NCBI GenBank assembly: GCA_963573385.1
Contig: CAUYLG010009049.1
Location: 123,353 to 187,352, forward strand
DNA length: 64,000 bases
Reading direction: 5' to 3'
Source: Cacajao melanocephalus
Lineage: Eukaryota; Chordata; Mammalia; Primates; Pitheciidae
The first letter of the stretch is position 1. Each line of letters begins with the position of its first letter. This document shows positions 23,687 to 34,981 of the stretch, piece by piece. Below the pieces are notes generated by a model that was given only the letters and a program-made list of their open reading frames with translations, was not told the DNA's origin and did no database searches. Both the position numbers and the translations under genes were made by a program.

Positions 23687-24560
23687 TTCATTGGTCCTTT
23701 ATTCTGTATTTACTAATCAATTGGCTCTTTGTTCAATGCCATGTATTTTCAATTAAAGATATTTTAATTTTCAGATCTAATATTTGCAACTGGTTCTATT
23801 TGTCACAGATATCCTGAAATTTTCTTTTTATTACAGTCTTTCTTTCCTATAGTTTCTATATGGTTATTTAAAAATTCTTATCTTTTGTGTGTAATATAAT
23901 AATTCATCATAATTCTGTATTCCTATTTATTCCATATGTCTGATTATTTTTTCTTTCTTAATTGAAATTGTGGATGTTACTGTGAGGAGAACCTAGGTAC
24001 TTTTATCTTTCTCTACTGTGTTGATTTTTTTCTCTAGCAGCAATTACTTTATTGACAGATCAACTTCATACTGTAAAAGTTCATTTTAGACTTGGTTCAG
24101 TTGGTATATTTCAGTTTTTCTCCAAGATATTAGTAGTGTAATAAAATCTTTATTCCTAAGGCATGGCTTTTTGGTGGTTTCAATAGAAATTCTAAGGTAT
24201 TTATCTAGCCCCTAAGTTTTTTTTAGGTTTGAACTTTAAAATATAACTTTCTTAGAAGTGAATAGCTGTTGAAATCTCTGCTCAGTATTTTTAGCCTTTC
24301 TACCTATTTCGTTTTTACTCTGGATTCTTCGATTTGTGTCTTTTATACATGCAGTTCAGGAGTCAGCTAAGTGTTAGAGTGAATTTTATATGTAGAAAGA
24401 TTAGGCTTTCCCGCTATAGCATCTTCTATTTAGATTTTCTTGTCTGAATTTGCTGCCACTATGCTGGGCTTAAATCTTTATCTCTATTCTTCAATGTAAT
24501 AATACTCTTATTTTCTGCATAAGCTGTATTACCTAAGTACCATGCACATCAGTGGGTACC
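23687..24560 (-). mobile_element. Old L1M 5' region, antisense (tentative)
   Basis: The text resembles the reversed 5' UTR/ORF1 start of mammalian-wide L1: CAACTGGTTCTATTTGTCAC, TATAGTTTCTATATGGTTAT, and later CAGGAGTCAGCTAAGTGTTA, GAAAGATTAGGCTTTCCCGC. The order is right, but divergence is heavy and the right edge is unclear. Confidence 0.45.
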
Positions 24561-26849
24561 TCCAGAGAGAAATTAGATAAAAATTGAGTCTTAAACATTG
24601 TAAATTCCATCCCTGAAAGATTGTCTTTTAGTTTCTACCTGTTATTGTATGGTTTCTAGTACTTTCAGAGAATGGATTTTTATATATTTTTCAGAATTTG
24701 TCATTTTTGATGGCAGAAAAGATAGTCTCATATAAACTATTAATTCAGTTATTACCAGAAACCAGAATATAATGCCCACATTTGGAGAAAGGAGACACAT
24801 GATATATGTCTATGCGTGTCTGGTCCTCTTTGAATCACTAGCCATTTATTATATTGTTGAGAACATTTTTACATATGATTGATTGATGGATTTAGGAGTG
24901 TAAGATTTGACTGGAAATTTTATTTTAATCATACATTTAAAAAAATTTGTAATACTATATGTAGAAATGACAAGATAATGATTTTCTTTATCTAATGACA
25001 ACCTAATTTACACATGATGATTTCAGTATGTCTTATAAAATATCATGAAGGGGATATAAAAACACTTAGAACGATTGCAAATAAACTTCTATGTAAATTT
25101 ATTTAGAAAATATAATAATTATAATGAAAATATGATTGAAGATTTGGGTCATATTGAAAGGAAGCATCATATTCAAAACAGATGCTTATGTCTGATTTCA
25201 ACTTTAGTTTTATTGGAAATGTTTATTAGTAGACATTGGACAAAAAGTCAATTTACATTTTACATCTACCCTTTCACATTCTGACAGTAAATAGTTATTC
25301 TCAAAGGGCAGTATAATCTTGAGAGCTGGTTAACAATGAAAATATGTATGGAGCCTAGGAATTAAAGATTATGGTAAGTTTCTCAGGTGATCTTCATGTA
25401 TAAAACTTGAAGACAACTGATTTCAACATAGTTCATTCTCCAGTTTGGTAATAAAATCATGATTAACTTTTAAATTTACTTCTCTAGGAGCTTCAAAAAT
25501 CTCACATCATATTGATAAAATGCTTACAAACAACAGGAAAAATACCAAACTTACAAGGAGAAATTGACAACGGTTGGTTCACACAGAAATAAAATAATAA
25601 TTCAAAAAGCAGGTCAACAGGAAGATTAACAACCTGCAGCATATTATGCAAACTACAGCTTTTGCTTTCCATGAAATTCTTCTCTTTGTATTTACAACTC
25701 AAAGGGCTACATTGGCCCAATCTTCAACATAAACAGCAAAACCGACAATAGTTTAAACATTTGCCTAAACAGGTGGCAATGAAAAGTAGAAACCATATTT
25801 ACAGTACTAAACAATAGGAAAATACTCAAAGTAAACTTAGGATGGCTAACAGAATTTGAGATCTGGCATTGATTAAAAGAAAGGTATATAGGACTTCTAG
25901 CACTGGTTCTTGGCTACTGGGGGAAACAAAAACAACAACAACAACAACAACAACGAAACTGCTACAAGATGCATATCTTTCACTTTAGTCCACCAGAAGG
26001 AGAGGAGATATGAATCTGTTTTGATTTAAGTAATAGCTGGGAATATAAAGCATACTCTCACCGAATATCTCCTGAGGCTTTATCACTTGGTCACTTCATG
26101 GAATATTCACTATTTGGATGTTGGTTTGTTATGCCTGAATGTGAAGACATATTCAAAATAACATGATTAAATGTTAATTCTTTAAATGGAGTCACTTTTT
26201 GTGCTTTTAGAATATTCTGAATAATATTCAACGAATGACATTCTTTCACCTTTTTAAAGAAATTAAGAAAGTATAATTTCTTTGCATAGAATGCTTATCT
26301 CTTTATTCTTTGTTTAAACATAACAATGCTTTAATATAGAATGGATAACTTCATGATATACAGAAGTGAGATGTACAAGTTTCTTGCTTGTGTGGTAAAG
26401 GTGCCAGTTTACCAGGATGTGGTAAAACTAGTAACTTCTTAGGATCCATATTCCCTGATATGTCCCATATGCCCCATGCTGTATCCTCAAGGGTTTATTG
26501 CTTTCTTATAGCTTTTGGTCTATGGAAGATACCTCTTCTACCTGCTGCACAGACGTAGAAAAATCATGATGATGCTTAAAAATTTGATTTATACAATGGA
26601 AATGCCTTGCTTACTTAATTATATTAAACAAAAGTAAATTTCTTAGTTTTGATAAATGCACCATGTTTGTGTAAAATGTTAATATAAGGAGTTGGGAAAA
26701 GGTATATGGGAATTCTCTATACTATCTTCATGAAACGCCTCTCTAATCTAAAATTATTTCAAAACTTCAAAATTGTTTAGAAGTGTATCATGTGACATGA
26801 AAGTAAATTTACTTGGGTGATTTCCTGATAATTTTCTTCAATATAGATG
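24561..26849. other. Unrecognised AT-rich stretch
   Basis: No family or coding exon is recognisable in 2.3 kb. The only simple repeat is an (ACA)n run at 25928-25955. Short frames at 25075-25284 and 25502-25720 have no recognised product. Confidence 0.5.
25928..25955. repeat. (AAC)n microsatellite
   Basis: About nine AAC units, following an A-rich lead AAACAAAAAC and ending at CAACGAAAC. No adjoining SINE body is visible. Confidence 0.9.
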
Positions 26850-26985
26850 GGAACAGATTTTCACAGCCGTACTTCATTCCATTTTTATTTTGGCCTTTAG
26901 GACTCTTTAAATCAATGATTTTTCCCTGGTTCTATTGATCTTTGCGGAATAGGCACAGGATAAATGCTTACTGAATGAATCAGTC
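26850..26985 (+). mobile_element. L2-like 3' tail (tentative)
   Basis: AGGCACAGGATAAATGCTTA followed by CTGAATGAATCAG matches the usual L2 ending. The preceding 100 bases are only weakly compatible. Confidence 0.35.
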
Positions 26986-27589
26986 CTTTTGATGTATTTA
27001 AAGAGCCCTTTTTATTGGAATTTGTATTGCCTTGAAGGGTGCTCCTAAAATTTTCTTTTGACTCACTTAAGTTTGAATTGCCCCTGACCTCCTACATTGT
27101 GTGCTTTTTGGTTCTTTTCATGAAAGACACCCATGATGATTTAAAAAGATACATACAGTACTCAGCCTTCTCCCATTCAGCTGTCATGATGGATTCTTTT
27201 AACTTTGCTAGTTATCTATCCCTACATGCTTTTTATTTTACAATATGGCCTTTGATATGAAATGTACATATCAATACAGATCAAAAGAGAATAAATCAGG
27301 TCACTGAATAGAGAAGATAGAATAACTTACTGAATGCGATAATACCTGATCTTAAAATTCTTTTTGAAATGCTCCTTAGGTTTCTGTAGGCTTTTCCAAC
27401 ATTCTTTACCATCCAGGTGAATGCTATTTTTCATGCTTGATTTTCATGTGTATATGTACAGATATTCTCCTTATATTATTCGTGTTTAGGTCATTGTGCT
27501 CTTTAAGCCTATACTTTTTTTTTTTCTGTGTTCTTGACTCAAGCACTTCATTTAATGATTTCCTTAATATCCTAATCTTTCCACCGTTT
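26986..27589. other. Unrecognised stretch
   Basis: No family recognisable; the next 1.45 kb is L2, and part of this stretch may be its more diverged upstream portion. A frame at 27039-27260 has no recognised product. Confidence 0.4.
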
Positions 27590-28336
27590 TCTCTTGCATC
27601 TTGAAAAACACTTCTATCCTTTCAATCTTTCTATTCAGCCATTTAAAAAATACTCAAATCTCACCGGTTTGGGAAACACACATTGTCCTGTCTTGTATTT
27701 TCCACAACAGATACAAATCTTAAAAGCATTATACACTCACGATCTCATCATCTTTGCCAACTAACCCTTCTTTAATTCTGTAGCATCTTTATCACTATTC
27801 CATTGAAGTGTCCTTTAAAAAACCCCAATTACTTGCTAGTACCAAACTCCTGAGTTCTGCTCATTGATGTCTCTAGCTTATTGACATGATTGAACTCCCC
27901 TTTCCTAGAAATCCTTCTTCACTGATTTCCATAATGTTTGAATATCCTCAAACTATTCTATCCTTCTCAATTGCACTCTTTATCTCCTCTCGTTCTACTC
28001 TCTCAATCTCACTTTTCCCTTCTTTTTCTGACTCTAATTGTTCTATTACTCCTTATATGTCCTAGTTTCTTTATCAATACAACTATGCACATTGGCTTTA
28101 TCAATCACATATATATGATGACTTTGAAATCTATCTCTGTCCCTGTAGTGGTTCCTGAGCAGCAAACTTAACTTACTAAACATACTTTGCTACACATTTC
28201 TACCAGGCTCATCTGTAACATTTCACACTCAGGTTATCCAAAATTGAACTCATTCTTTTCATTCCATGAACTGGTCTTTTGTATATTTCTCAATATGAAT
28301 GATACTAACACACCTTTTCACAGGAGTTCGTTACCC

Positions 28337-28338
<2 letters not shown>

Positions 28339-28372
<34 letters not shown>
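28339..28372. repeat. (AC)n microsatellite inside L2
   Basis: About 17 perfect AC units followed by ATACCTACACAT. Confidence 0.95.
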
Positions 28373-28376
<4 letters not shown>

Positions 28377-28865
28377 CTACACATATTCTAGATCTAATTT
28401 GTTTATAGTTTTTGCTTCTTCAAAACCATAAATCTGATCATGCTGCCCCCTATTTTTTTATAACTTTTTGGGTTCCTCTTGGCTCTTAGAATGAAGAACA
28501 AACATACAGAACTACATGCACCCTGTAATAACTGACTGGTAAGTCAGTTTTGAATTCTCTTAACATCCGCATCAATTTCCCTCTGGTTCTGTGGTTTACA
28601 AACAGATTGCTTTATTGCAATACTTTTAAAAAGCGATGCTTTCTTTCTTCTCAGTGCCTTGCGTATATTTGTAGGGGTTGGGAAGGGGAGAATGCTTTCT
28701 GTCATCACTCCCCAGCAAGCTCCTTCCACCCCTTTCTCCCCACTGCCTTCCATCTCACTTCTCATCTTAGCTCAGACAGTACTTTCCTAGTTAACTGTTT
28801 TGATGTTGTTCAGACATAGTCAGGATCTACTCTTTCATGTGTTTATAATGACCCTCTACTTCTAT

Positions 28866-28925
28866 ACCATAATAATTATAATTTATAATTATAAGTTTGA
28901 TTTATGATATTATTAATTTCTTATT
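28866..28925. repeat. AT-rich tract with TAATTATAA units
   Basis: Near-palindromic AATTATAATTTATAATTATA lies within the L2 element and is probably local AT slippage. Confidence 0.6.
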
Positions 28926-29359
28926 ATTCCCTTGTTGGATCAAGAAGTCGGGGTTTTGTCTGTTTGTTCTGACTGTATTATTTTTAGCACCTAGTAGAGT
29001 GTCTAGCATTTAGTACATGGGCAACAGAGACTCATTGAATAAATGCATGCTTGCTTTAATACCCTAGAGCTTCTGATTTGAACATTTGGTTACGTTTATA
29101 TACAGCATGGCATCTTCCACAGGATTTTAGTACATGGTAAATCATAATTTAGTAATTCAACTGAATGACAAGATGTTTTTGTAATAGAAAACTCCTGCTT
29201 TCCTATAGACAGTTATCTTATCATCTATTCTTTTTATTTCCCCTAAGTAAAAATGCTAAGTGATCTAATTTTTAGGCTGATTCTTTAAACAAAGTATTTC
29301 CAGGAAACAAACACCAATAATCATGTTTAAGTCTTTAGGAATTTCACACATTTTCCATG

Positions 29360-30015
29360 TCTGCATGTGATGTTTTTAATTTTATGTGTCAAAAAAAAAT
29401 TAATAAAATTTGACCTGGCTGCGGATGTTAAGACAGCTGGTAAAACATTATTTCTGGATGCTTCTGTGAGATTATCTCTTGAAGAGATTCGCAATGGAAT
29501 CAATGGACAAAGATCCATGTTCACCAATGTGGGCAGCACCATCTATTTCATTAAAGGCATGAATAGAACAAAAAGGCAGAGGAAGAGGAAATTTGTCCTC
29601 TCCGCTTGAACAGAGACATCTGTCTTCCCCTGACCTCAGACACTGGTACTCCTGGTTCTCTGGCCTTTGAAGTCAGACCAGGACTTAACACCACTTCTCC
29701 CACCCTGCAACCCATGAGCCTCCCATTTTCAGGTTTTTAGACTTGGACTGAATTATACCACTGGCTTTTCTGCTTCTCCAATTTGCAGATGATGGATTGT
29801 GAAACTTCTCAGTCTCTATAACTCTATGAGACCATTTTTATTATATACACATATATACATGTATATTATATTTATTTTGTATATTGCATATATTTATATA
29901 TTTTATATATGTACATTTATATATTTTGCATATTGTATATTTTACATATATGTATATTATATATATATTTTTATTTATCCCTTATTGGTTCTGTTTCTTT
30001 AGGGACCCCTAATAT
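29360..30015 (+). mobile_element. MLT2-type ERVL LTR, sense
   Basis: Landmarks in order: GTTTTTAATTTTATGTGTCA, GGTAAAACATTATTTCTGGA, GGCATGAATAGAACAAAAAG, TTTGGACTTGGACTG-like text at 29730, TCTCCAATTTGCAGATGATG, and TTATTGGTTCTGTTTCTTTA at the end. Within the LTR, 29838-29975 is an expanded TA-rich block where the consensus has a short TATA stretch. It is a solo LTR of the class belonging to ERVL. No internal virus sequence adjoins it. Confidence 0.72.
29838..29975. repeat. TA/ATATGT-rich block inside LTR
   Basis: Repeated TATATTTTGCATATTG-like units about 36-40 bp apart suggest slippage expansion of the LTR's short TATA stretch. Confidence 0.8.
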
Positions 30016-31084
30016 ACTCCCTAAAGTGTTTGTGCACATGAAAGAGCTTATCATTTAATATTTTATATTCCCTAGTCAACATGAGTTGATATGCACAGAG
30101 TATAATGAGACCATATACATTTCTGCACATTTTAAAGAGTTATATGCATGTGCCTCATTGTGTGCTAACTGAAATATGAAGGCTGTAAATTCGGATGGAA
30201 AGCACTTAATTGTTTAAATCATCATCCTGGTGCAATGAGCCTTTCATAATTCTTGATAATATGTTTCTGATTTTTTGTTGCCTGAGTGCTGTATCATAAG
30301 AACTGATGTGAATGTAAGTGCCTGTCTGTATTTAATGGTCATATGCCATTTTATGTAAGTGAGCTATAAAACAGCAGTATTACTTTGGAATTAAATAAGA
30401 AGAAGTGATACATAAATACGGAGAAATAAATGTTTTCTCAGTTATGCCTCTTCAACATTGTCACACAAACCATTTTTAGTCAATAGATGCCTTTTACTGA
30501 TAAGACTGAGCTTTCCCAGAAATCTCTATAACCTTGTAACATCTGAATAATTATTTCTTGTCTCATAAAAATAACTTTAAGTATAATTTTTATTAGAGAA
30601 ACAATGCAATGTATATTGATAAATCAAAGGGTATATTAGAAAATAAAGCCCACAAAGACGTTTTGACTATTTTTATAAAATCATTTTGTTAACTTGTCAA
30701 CGCCTATTGGCTAAACTCAGTATCCCAGGATCTATGGAAAAAAATTAAAAATGAACCTCTAGCAGTCACAGTACCACGGTAAGACAGTTGTCAGGATGTG
30801 ATAGCCTTGTTTTGATGGTGGTTTGATGAAAGTTACCCATGAAGGCTGTGGCTTTATTGAAGAGCCCCATATATGCATCATCATTCAATTGAGCTGAGAA
30901 TTGAGCAGTATGATCCCTGGCCTTTCAAAAGTAAATACACTCTTATTGACGCCTCTTCACCCAGCCTCCCTGTGACAGTGGAACTGAAACATTTGCCCCC
31001 AGGCAAGCTTCACAATGGCAATTCATTGCTAAGATGAAAGATTGGATAAGTGTATTGAAAACAGGATGTTGATTTTTTTTTATA
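30016..31084. other. Unrecognised stretch
   Basis: No repeat family, RNA gene or coding signal recognisable. Confidence 0.5.
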
Positions 31085-31335
31085 GTATAATAGTAGCTAA
31101 AATGTACTGAGACTTAGTAGTAGTCACGAATTTTTCTGAAAATTTCATATGGAGTTTTGTAACTACTCACAACTGTGGAATAGATCCTATTAATATCATA
31201 CTATAGTATTATCTAATATGATAAAATGAGGCTCAGAAGAAAATTATTCAACTGGCCTTGGTCCTTACAGCTTATGTAGTAGAACCTGGACTATAATCTA
31301 TGCTCAGAATTAAAAGTCTAGCCTCCTAATCACAA
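31085..31335 (-). mobile_element. MIR SINE, antisense
   Basis: The reversed MIR pattern is seen as GATAAAATGAGGCTCAGAAG, CCTTGGTCCTTACAGCTTAT, GTAGTAGAACCTGGACTATA and the ending CTAGCCTCCTAATCAC. Confidence 0.68.
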
Positions 31336-32934
31336 CACAAGGAAATGAGACAAAACCAAGATGACTATTCATGAAGACAGCTACCACAGGCTATTTGGGA
31401 AAACCACTCTTGAAACTACATGGTCTAAATCGCATTAAAAAAAAAAGTAGTAGACCTAAAGCTATTGAAGCTAAGGTTTGGAGAATTAAGATAGAATAGA
31501 AACCAGTAAATCTTCTTAGCATTTGTATCCTACTTTCATTCTCATTTTCTCTCTTACCTTTCTACACATACAAAAATGAATGAACCAAACCCATAAATCC
31601 CATAAAAGCTATCCTTAATCTGTCCCTCTTTTACTGTACTTATGTATAAAAAGGAGGCCAATAGCTTTCAGTGAAATGTGATATGAATTGAAGGGGAGAG
31701 CTCTGCACAATTTTCAGGATTTGGCTTGGCAAAATCTGTTCATTTTTCTCGGGAGCAGGAAATACATACAAGGGAGTAAATTCATCCAGTGAATAAACAA
31801 TTCAGAGTGCAAGTTTTACCTGAAAATTGATTGATAGTACTAAATCACCAATGTACCTTTATATCACTGTTGGCAAATAGAGACTTTATTTTCTAATTTC
31901 CAGAATCATAAATTTTAAGTGGGCCAGAATTTTGATGCTATACATTTAAAAATATTTCAATAAAGAGTTTTTACATTTTATTAAAAAGTGAAAACAGTGC
32001 TGTAACTTTTCTTGTCTATTTTAAATCTATCACATTTAGAAAAACATATATGTATATATGATTTTTAATCCAGAAAGGGATTTTAATATATGGATATTGG
32101 GTAGCTCACAGAAGTATGCAAAAGGCTAGAGTCTAATCATGTAAGATTAGTTAATTTTAAACTTACAGGCACAGTCCTAGAGCTATGCATAACAGTTGGC
32201 CTGATGAAGAAACGTCAGCTCTTGCTGTTGCCCACTGAACACTGAAGGAGAACCCTGCACTGGCTGCCCTCTCATTGTTGGATACATCTGCCACCACCCT
32301 TGCCAGCAAAATGGACACCTCCCTGTCCCCAAAGCTTGTCTTCTCAGGTTGCTTATTTCCAAACCAGGGACTTAGAAGCATGTGACTGACAGGCAAAATC
32401 TAGTCCAAATGCTTCTGTGTTAGCTGCAGGGAATTCTGGGAACTTGAGTTTTCTGGATTCTGCCCTGATGAAGCCAGATCAGTAAGATTGCAAGTTTCCT
32501 AAACGTAGTGAGCATGTGAGAAAGGTGTCTGATAGCTTGAAAACATGGCAGCTATACATAGATGGAATATATTATATGAAGAAAAACAGAAGACTCACTG
32601 GCCACAATTGAGGTGATCATATTATTCTGATGGTGTCTAAAAGCAAAACTGGAAACAGCTGATGGAGTACTCAAGTCTACCTCCAGGCTGAGGTGTTAAA
32701 TTACATTACAATTCATAATTGTAAATTATAAATTGAGTCATCTGCCCCAGCATAACATTGCTTAATCTTACGTTAATTGCAAATCTTTTTCAACAAAATC
32801 CTTACCTGGCATACTATAAAGATGAAGGAAATATTATCGAAAAGGGTGAAATAAATTAGCTTAATTCTGCAGTCTACTACAGGCTAGGGATGGGAGTTCC
32901 CCTGTTCATTTCCTCTCTCTTGATTGATCCTGTG
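31336..32934. other. Unrecognised stretch
   Basis: No family identified. The part 32160-32520 is GC-richer than its surroundings and contains GGGAATTCTGGGAACTTGAG; it may be an old LTR or DNA transposon, but I cannot name it. A frame at 32163-32396 (minus) has no recognised product. Confidence 0.45.
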
Positions 32935-32941
32935 ATCATGA

Positions 32942-32990
32942 ACAAATGATGATGAAGATGATGATGACAGTGATGATAGTGAGGTGATAA
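32942..32990. repeat. (GATGAT)n imperfect microsatellite
   Basis: Repeated GATGAT/GATGAC units with interruptions. Confidence 0.85.
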
Positions 32991-32994
32991 TGAT

Positions 32995-33056
32995 ATGAAC
33001 ACTTACTAAGTGCCACAACACTCTTTTAGGTACTTCATTTATATTAATTTTTTAAA
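32995..33056 (-). mobile_element. MIR fragment, antisense
   Basis: ACACTTACTAAGTGCCACAA and CTCTTTTAGGTACTTCATTT match the reversed 3' end of a MIR. The following Alu cuts it off and no continuation is evident beyond the Alu. Confidence 0.5.
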
Positions 33057-33061
33057 AATCA

Positions 33062-33368
33062 GGCCAGGCACGGTAGCTCATGACTGTAATCTCAGCACTT
33101 TGGGAGTCTGAGGTGGGCAGATCAGGAGGTCAGGCGATTGAGACCATCCTGGCTAACATGGATAAATCCCGTCTCTATTAAAAATACAAAAAAATAACCT
33201 GGTGTGGTGGCATGTGCCTGTAGTCCCAGCTGCTCCAGAGGCTGAGGCAGGAGAATCACTTGAATGTCAGAAGTGAAGGTTGCGGTGAGCCGAGATCGCA
33301 CCACTTCACTCCAGCCTGGGCGACAGAGCAACACTCTGTCTCAAAAAAAAAAAAAAAAAAAAAAAAAA
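33062..33368 (+). mobile_element. Alu (S/Y-like), full length, sense
   Basis: Start GGCCAGGCACGGTAGCTCAT, middle GAGACCATCCTGGCTAACAT (the form typical of Sc/Y), both monomers, and a 26-A tail at 33343-33368. No convincing target-site duplication seen. Confidence 0.97.
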
Positions 33369-33563
33369 CCAAGGAAAGAAAGACATTTAAACAACTGATT
33401 AGGAGTGGCCAATATAAACGCAATTACTTTTGCTTTAATGAGAGACAGATGACAGGGAAAATGTCCATTTAAATAATTTTACAAATATACATTAGTTGCA
33501 AAATTATATGTTGTATCTAGAAATCACAAAAATATTATATGTTTGTGTGTGTATTTTAAAGTT

Positions 33564-33870
33564 TGTCCAGGCACAGTCATTCGTATTTGCAATCTCAGTA
33601 CTTTGGAAGGCTGAGGTGGGAAGATTGCTTAAGACCAGCAGTTCAAGACCAGCCTGGGCAACATAATAAGACTCCCATTTCTACAAAAAACAAATTAAAA
33701 AATTAGCAGGACATGACAGTGGATGCACTTAGTCTCAGATATGCAAAAGACTGAGGCAAGAGAACTTAGAAGTTTGAGGTTGTAGAGAGCTATAATTGCA
33801 CTAGTACACTCCAGCCTGGGTGACACAGTGAGACCCTGTCTCTAAAAAATAATAATAAATAAAATAGAGT
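33564..33870 (+). mobile_element. Alu (J-like), sense
   Basis: Both monomers are present but diverged: GACCAGCCTGGGCAACATAA on the left and CACTCCAGCCTGGGTGACAC on the right, with an AATAATAAAT-type decayed tail. Confidence 0.95.
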
Positions 33871-34981
33871 AAAATGAAAATGAAGTTTAAATAAATTAAA
33901 AAACTTGAGTCAGGATAATAAAAATTAGTCCAAATCAATATCTAGCAAAAATAAACTGATTTGTAATTGGCTTAATAATTCTCCCAAACTTATAGACATT
34001 TTATTGACAGTAAGCATATGTATCCCAAAGAAAGAGAGATGGAAAACATTATATAATTAACTACATTATAATTGATATTATAACTAAATTTCTACTTAAT
34101 TATTTTGTAATGTCATCCTAATGAGCTTCCGTGGTATGGATCCTGGAGCCTTTAAGTTTACTTCTAGAATTTGTACTATGTGTCAATAAAACTAAAATAA
34201 CTATAGCAGCAAGAAACTGTAAACTGTTCAATGATTAAAATGTGTATACAGGAAACAATACTAGAAATATCATTTTTGATATTTTAGATATTATACCTTT
34301 TTAACTAAATGAGACATCATACATAAAATCTTTCCCCTTGATAATGTAGTTACTAAAGTGCTAATGTTAATGATAGCAAATTTGTCTAAGCTGCATTAAG
34401 TCTTGGTAGAATAATGTTATCATCAAAATAATTTCACAGAGAAAAGTGACTTTAATTTTTTGAATGTGGACAGAAAACTAAATACAGAAAAGAAATACCA
34501 AATTTATTCTATTTAACATGCTTATAGATTAATTAAACCCATTGATTCCATAAATTTCTTTTGAGTGCTCAATAAATACAAACAGAAATACACATGCAGA
34601 GACACATATTGATTTATTTAAAGTAATTTACAATGTACATTTCAATTGTTTAAAACAAACTGATTGAGCATTGAGCAGTCATAGTCATGATATGAGGATG
34701 TATAATACTGGTTCATTACCTATTCCAAGGTTACTGAGAGAAAAGAATCTTTCTCGTTCTAGAGAGTAGAAGCAAGTATTTGGAATAACATATACTAAAA
34801 ACAAATGTCTAAGTCCCATTTCAATGTTATATGAGGCAAAAATTCCAAATGACAAATTCATAGTAAAATTTGTGTTATACTAGAGTTATGAGAAAATATA
34901 AGTATTGGTAATATCTACATTTATTTAAACAGATTAGCCAATTAATATTTTCTTTTTTTTTTTGGTATCCAAAATACATGT
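33871..34981. other. Unrecognised AT-rich stretch
   Basis: No recognisable family or gene in about 1.1 kb. A T-run at 34953-34964 precedes the L1 that follows. Confidence 0.5.

Larger units (their letters stand above)
27590..29045 (+). mobile_element. L2 LINE 3' portion, sense, unusually long
   Basis: An ordered series of L2 landmarks is visible: TTTGAAATCTATCTCTGTCC, TATCCAAAATTGAACTCATT, CATAAATCTGATCATGCTGC, AGCACCTAGTAGAGTGTCTA, and the ending CTCATTGAATAAATGC. An (AC)n run interrupts it. Similarity before about 27800 is weaker. L2 stopped moving before the placental radiation, so a piece of this length is a very old insertion. Confidence 0.75.

Noticed and set aside
33410..33445. MADE1/mariner-like element suggested by GCAATTACTTTTGC
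   Set aside because: Only 14 bases match and the partner inverted repeat is absent.
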